This document shows, piece after piece, positions 7,575-8,519 of a stretch of DNA of 8,519 nt. The notes beneath the pieces were generated by a model, which worked only from the letters and a program-made list of their open reading frames with translations, made no database searches and had not been told where the DNA came from. Source of the DNA: an uncultured Alphaproteobacteria bacterium (lineage in GTDB: Bacteria; Pseudomonadota; Alphaproteobacteria; Bin95); assembly GCA_913060845.1 (NCBI GenBank), contig CAJXVF010000069.1, forward strand, positions 1 through 8,519. Reading direction: 5' to 3'. Position numbers and translations under genes: made by a program. Numbering within the stretch: the stretch's first letter is position 1; each line of letters opens with the position of its first letter.

Positions 7575-8519
7575 CTAGCCGGCCGGTTCGCCGTTAGACC
7601 AAAGGCCTGTGCGCACCTGGCCATCGGCATAGGTCATCGTGCCTTGGCCTTCGATACGCCCTTCCTGGAAATCGCCTTCATAGCGTTGACCATTTGGCCA
7701 TTGGTATACGCCGCGACCATTGGGCTGCCCATCAGCCATGGCACCCTGATAGCTCTCACCCGTGGGCAACGTCAGGACGCCTTGGCCCGAACGGCGGCCA
7801 TTTTGGAAATCGCCCTCGTAGCGCTCACCATCCGCAGATGTGAACACACCGGGGCCAACGATGACGCCATCATCGAAGCGGCCTTCATAACGCGAGCCTG
7901 ATGGCCATTGGTATACGCCTTGGCCGGTACGCTTACCGTCGATGAAGTCACCGGTATAGATAGCGCCATCAGGCCATGTGAGGCGGCCCTGGCCGTTGAT
8001 CGAGTCCCGTTCAAACGCACCATCGTAGATAAGCCCGTCTGTCAGTGCCATTTGGCCCTGGCCATCACGCAACCCATCGCGGAATTGGCCCGTATAACGA
8101 GAGCCATCGGCATAGGCCATTTCGCCTTGGCCATTCGGTTGGCCATTCTGCACGTCGCCAACATAGCGGGCGCCGTCCTGGAAAGAGATCTCATTTCCAC
8201 CTGATGCTGGCGGAAGCGAAGCCAGTGGCGGCGGTGCTTGGTCGAGCGGTGGCAAAGGTGGTGCCCCACCGTCAAGCGGCGGTAATAGCGGCGGCGGCGC
8301 ACTCGACAATGGCGGCAGATCAGGAGCAGCCATCGCTGGTGCGGCAGGTGCGCCAAGCGGCGGCAACAAGGGCGGTGGCCCGCCGACGTCCATATTGGCC
8401 ATAGGTGGTGGAGCGAGCGGTGGGAGGGCAGCATCCGACATGACTGGCGCTGGGGGCGCAAATTGGGGCGCGGCCTCTAGCGGCGGTGGAGCGGCAGGCT
8501 GCACTACAGGTGCTGGCGG
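7575..8519 (-). CDS. Proline-rich MORN-repeat protein (N-terminus beyond the window)
   Basis: The frame is open to the right edge of the window, so the 5' end and any signal peptide are missing; a GTG at 8504 is only an internal possibility. The visible 314 codons fall into two parts. About 105 residues are rich in Pro, Ala and Leu, with PPPLLPPL-like units (about 8205-8519), probably disordered. Then come eight and a half MORN repeats of 23 residues (7578-8168), each following the pattern RYxGxFxxGxxxGxGxxxxxDGx. MORN repeats form an elongated beta-hairpin sheet. In eukaryotes some bind lipids or act as scaffolds; in bacteria the roles are mostly unknown. The stop TAG is 13 bases before the M19 hydrolase gene on the same strand, which suggests a two-gene unit. 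No enzymatic domain is visible in this part, and no specific function can be assigned. Confidence 0.88.
   Translation of the reverse strand, partial: PPAPVVQPAAPPPLEAAPQFAPPAPVMSDAALPPLAPPPMANMDVGGPPPLLPPLGAPAAPAMAAPDLPPLSSAPPPLLPPLDGGAPPLPPLDQAPPPLASLPPASGGNEISFQDGARYVGDVQNGQPNGQGEMAYADGSRYTGQFRDGLRDGQGQMALTDGLIYDGAFERDSINGQGRLTWPDGAIYTGDFIDGKRTGQGVYQWPSGSRYEGRFDDGVIVGPGVFTSADGERYEGDFQNGRRSGQGVLTLPTGESYQGAMADGQPNGRGVYQWPNGQRYEGDFQEGRIEGQGTMTYADGQVRTGLWSNGEPAG
7578..8168 (-). repeat. Tandem 69-base coding repeats encoding MORN units
   Basis: Eight complete 23-codon units and a final partial one (VRTGLWSNGEPAG) lie in register. Conserved positions are Tyr-x-Gly at the start, Gly in the turn, Gly-x-Gly in the middle and a Gly near the end. 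Units 4 and 7 share GVYQWP and units 1 and 8 share YADG, while the remaining positions differ. This points to old duplications kept by protein-level selection rather than a recent satellite expansion. The repetition also produces periodic open frames on the opposite strand that are not genes. Confidence 0.88.

Noticed and set aside
7562..7630. Longer N-terminus for the M19 hydrolase from 7630
   Set aside because: It overlaps the end of the MORN gene by about 56 bases, and the added residues do not resemble the family; the ATG at 7561 fits the domain start.
7560..8404. Several plus-strand open frames opposite the MORN gene
   Set aside because: They arise from the 69-base periodicity of the MORN coding repeats.
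8205..8519. CRISPR or satellite array suggested by repeated GGCGG-rich units
   Set aside because: The repeats are irregular and in frame with the Pro-rich coding sequence, with no spacer structure.

Overview
This window is a contig end from what looks like an alphaproteobacterium with moderately GC-rich DNA. The genus cannot be named from the sequence alone. It begins with 48 bases of Illumina Nextera i5 adapter, a library artefact, so genomic sequence starts at about base 49.

The plus strand (49-6542) carries a compact envelope and lipid-biosynthesis gene run. It holds the 3' half of dxr (isoprenoid precursor synthesis), rseP (site-2 intramembrane protease with two PDZ domains), bamA (outer-membrane beta-barrel assembly, with an unusual Pro/Gln-rich insert before POTRA1), fabZ (3-hydroxyacyl-ACP dehydratase) and an FAD-dependent oxidoreductase of unknown substrate. 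Gaps of 76, 18, 5 and 5 bases suggest one transcription unit. The order dxr-rseP-bamA-fabZ is the conserved proteobacterial cluster, but skp, lpxD and lpxA, which commonly lie around fabZ, are absent. That fits a lineage that has moved or lost its lipid A genes. Sphingomonad-like alphaproteobacteria that use glycosphingolipids are one possibility, but this is inference.

The minus strand (6548-8519) carries two genes that converge on the plus-strand run with only 5 bases between stop codons. The upstream one runs off the right edge of the window and encodes a Pro-rich protein with eight and a half MORN repeats. Thirteen bases after its stop begins an M19 (renal dipeptidase-like) metallohydrolase. 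The usual metal-bridging Glu motif of that enzyme reads Trp-Gln-Asn instead.

No tRNA, rRNA, CRISPR array, insertion sequence or phage gene was seen. Most of the window is ordinary core genome. The points worth a second look are the missing lpxD/lpxA genes, the BamA insert, the altered M19 active site and its MORN-repeat neighbour.
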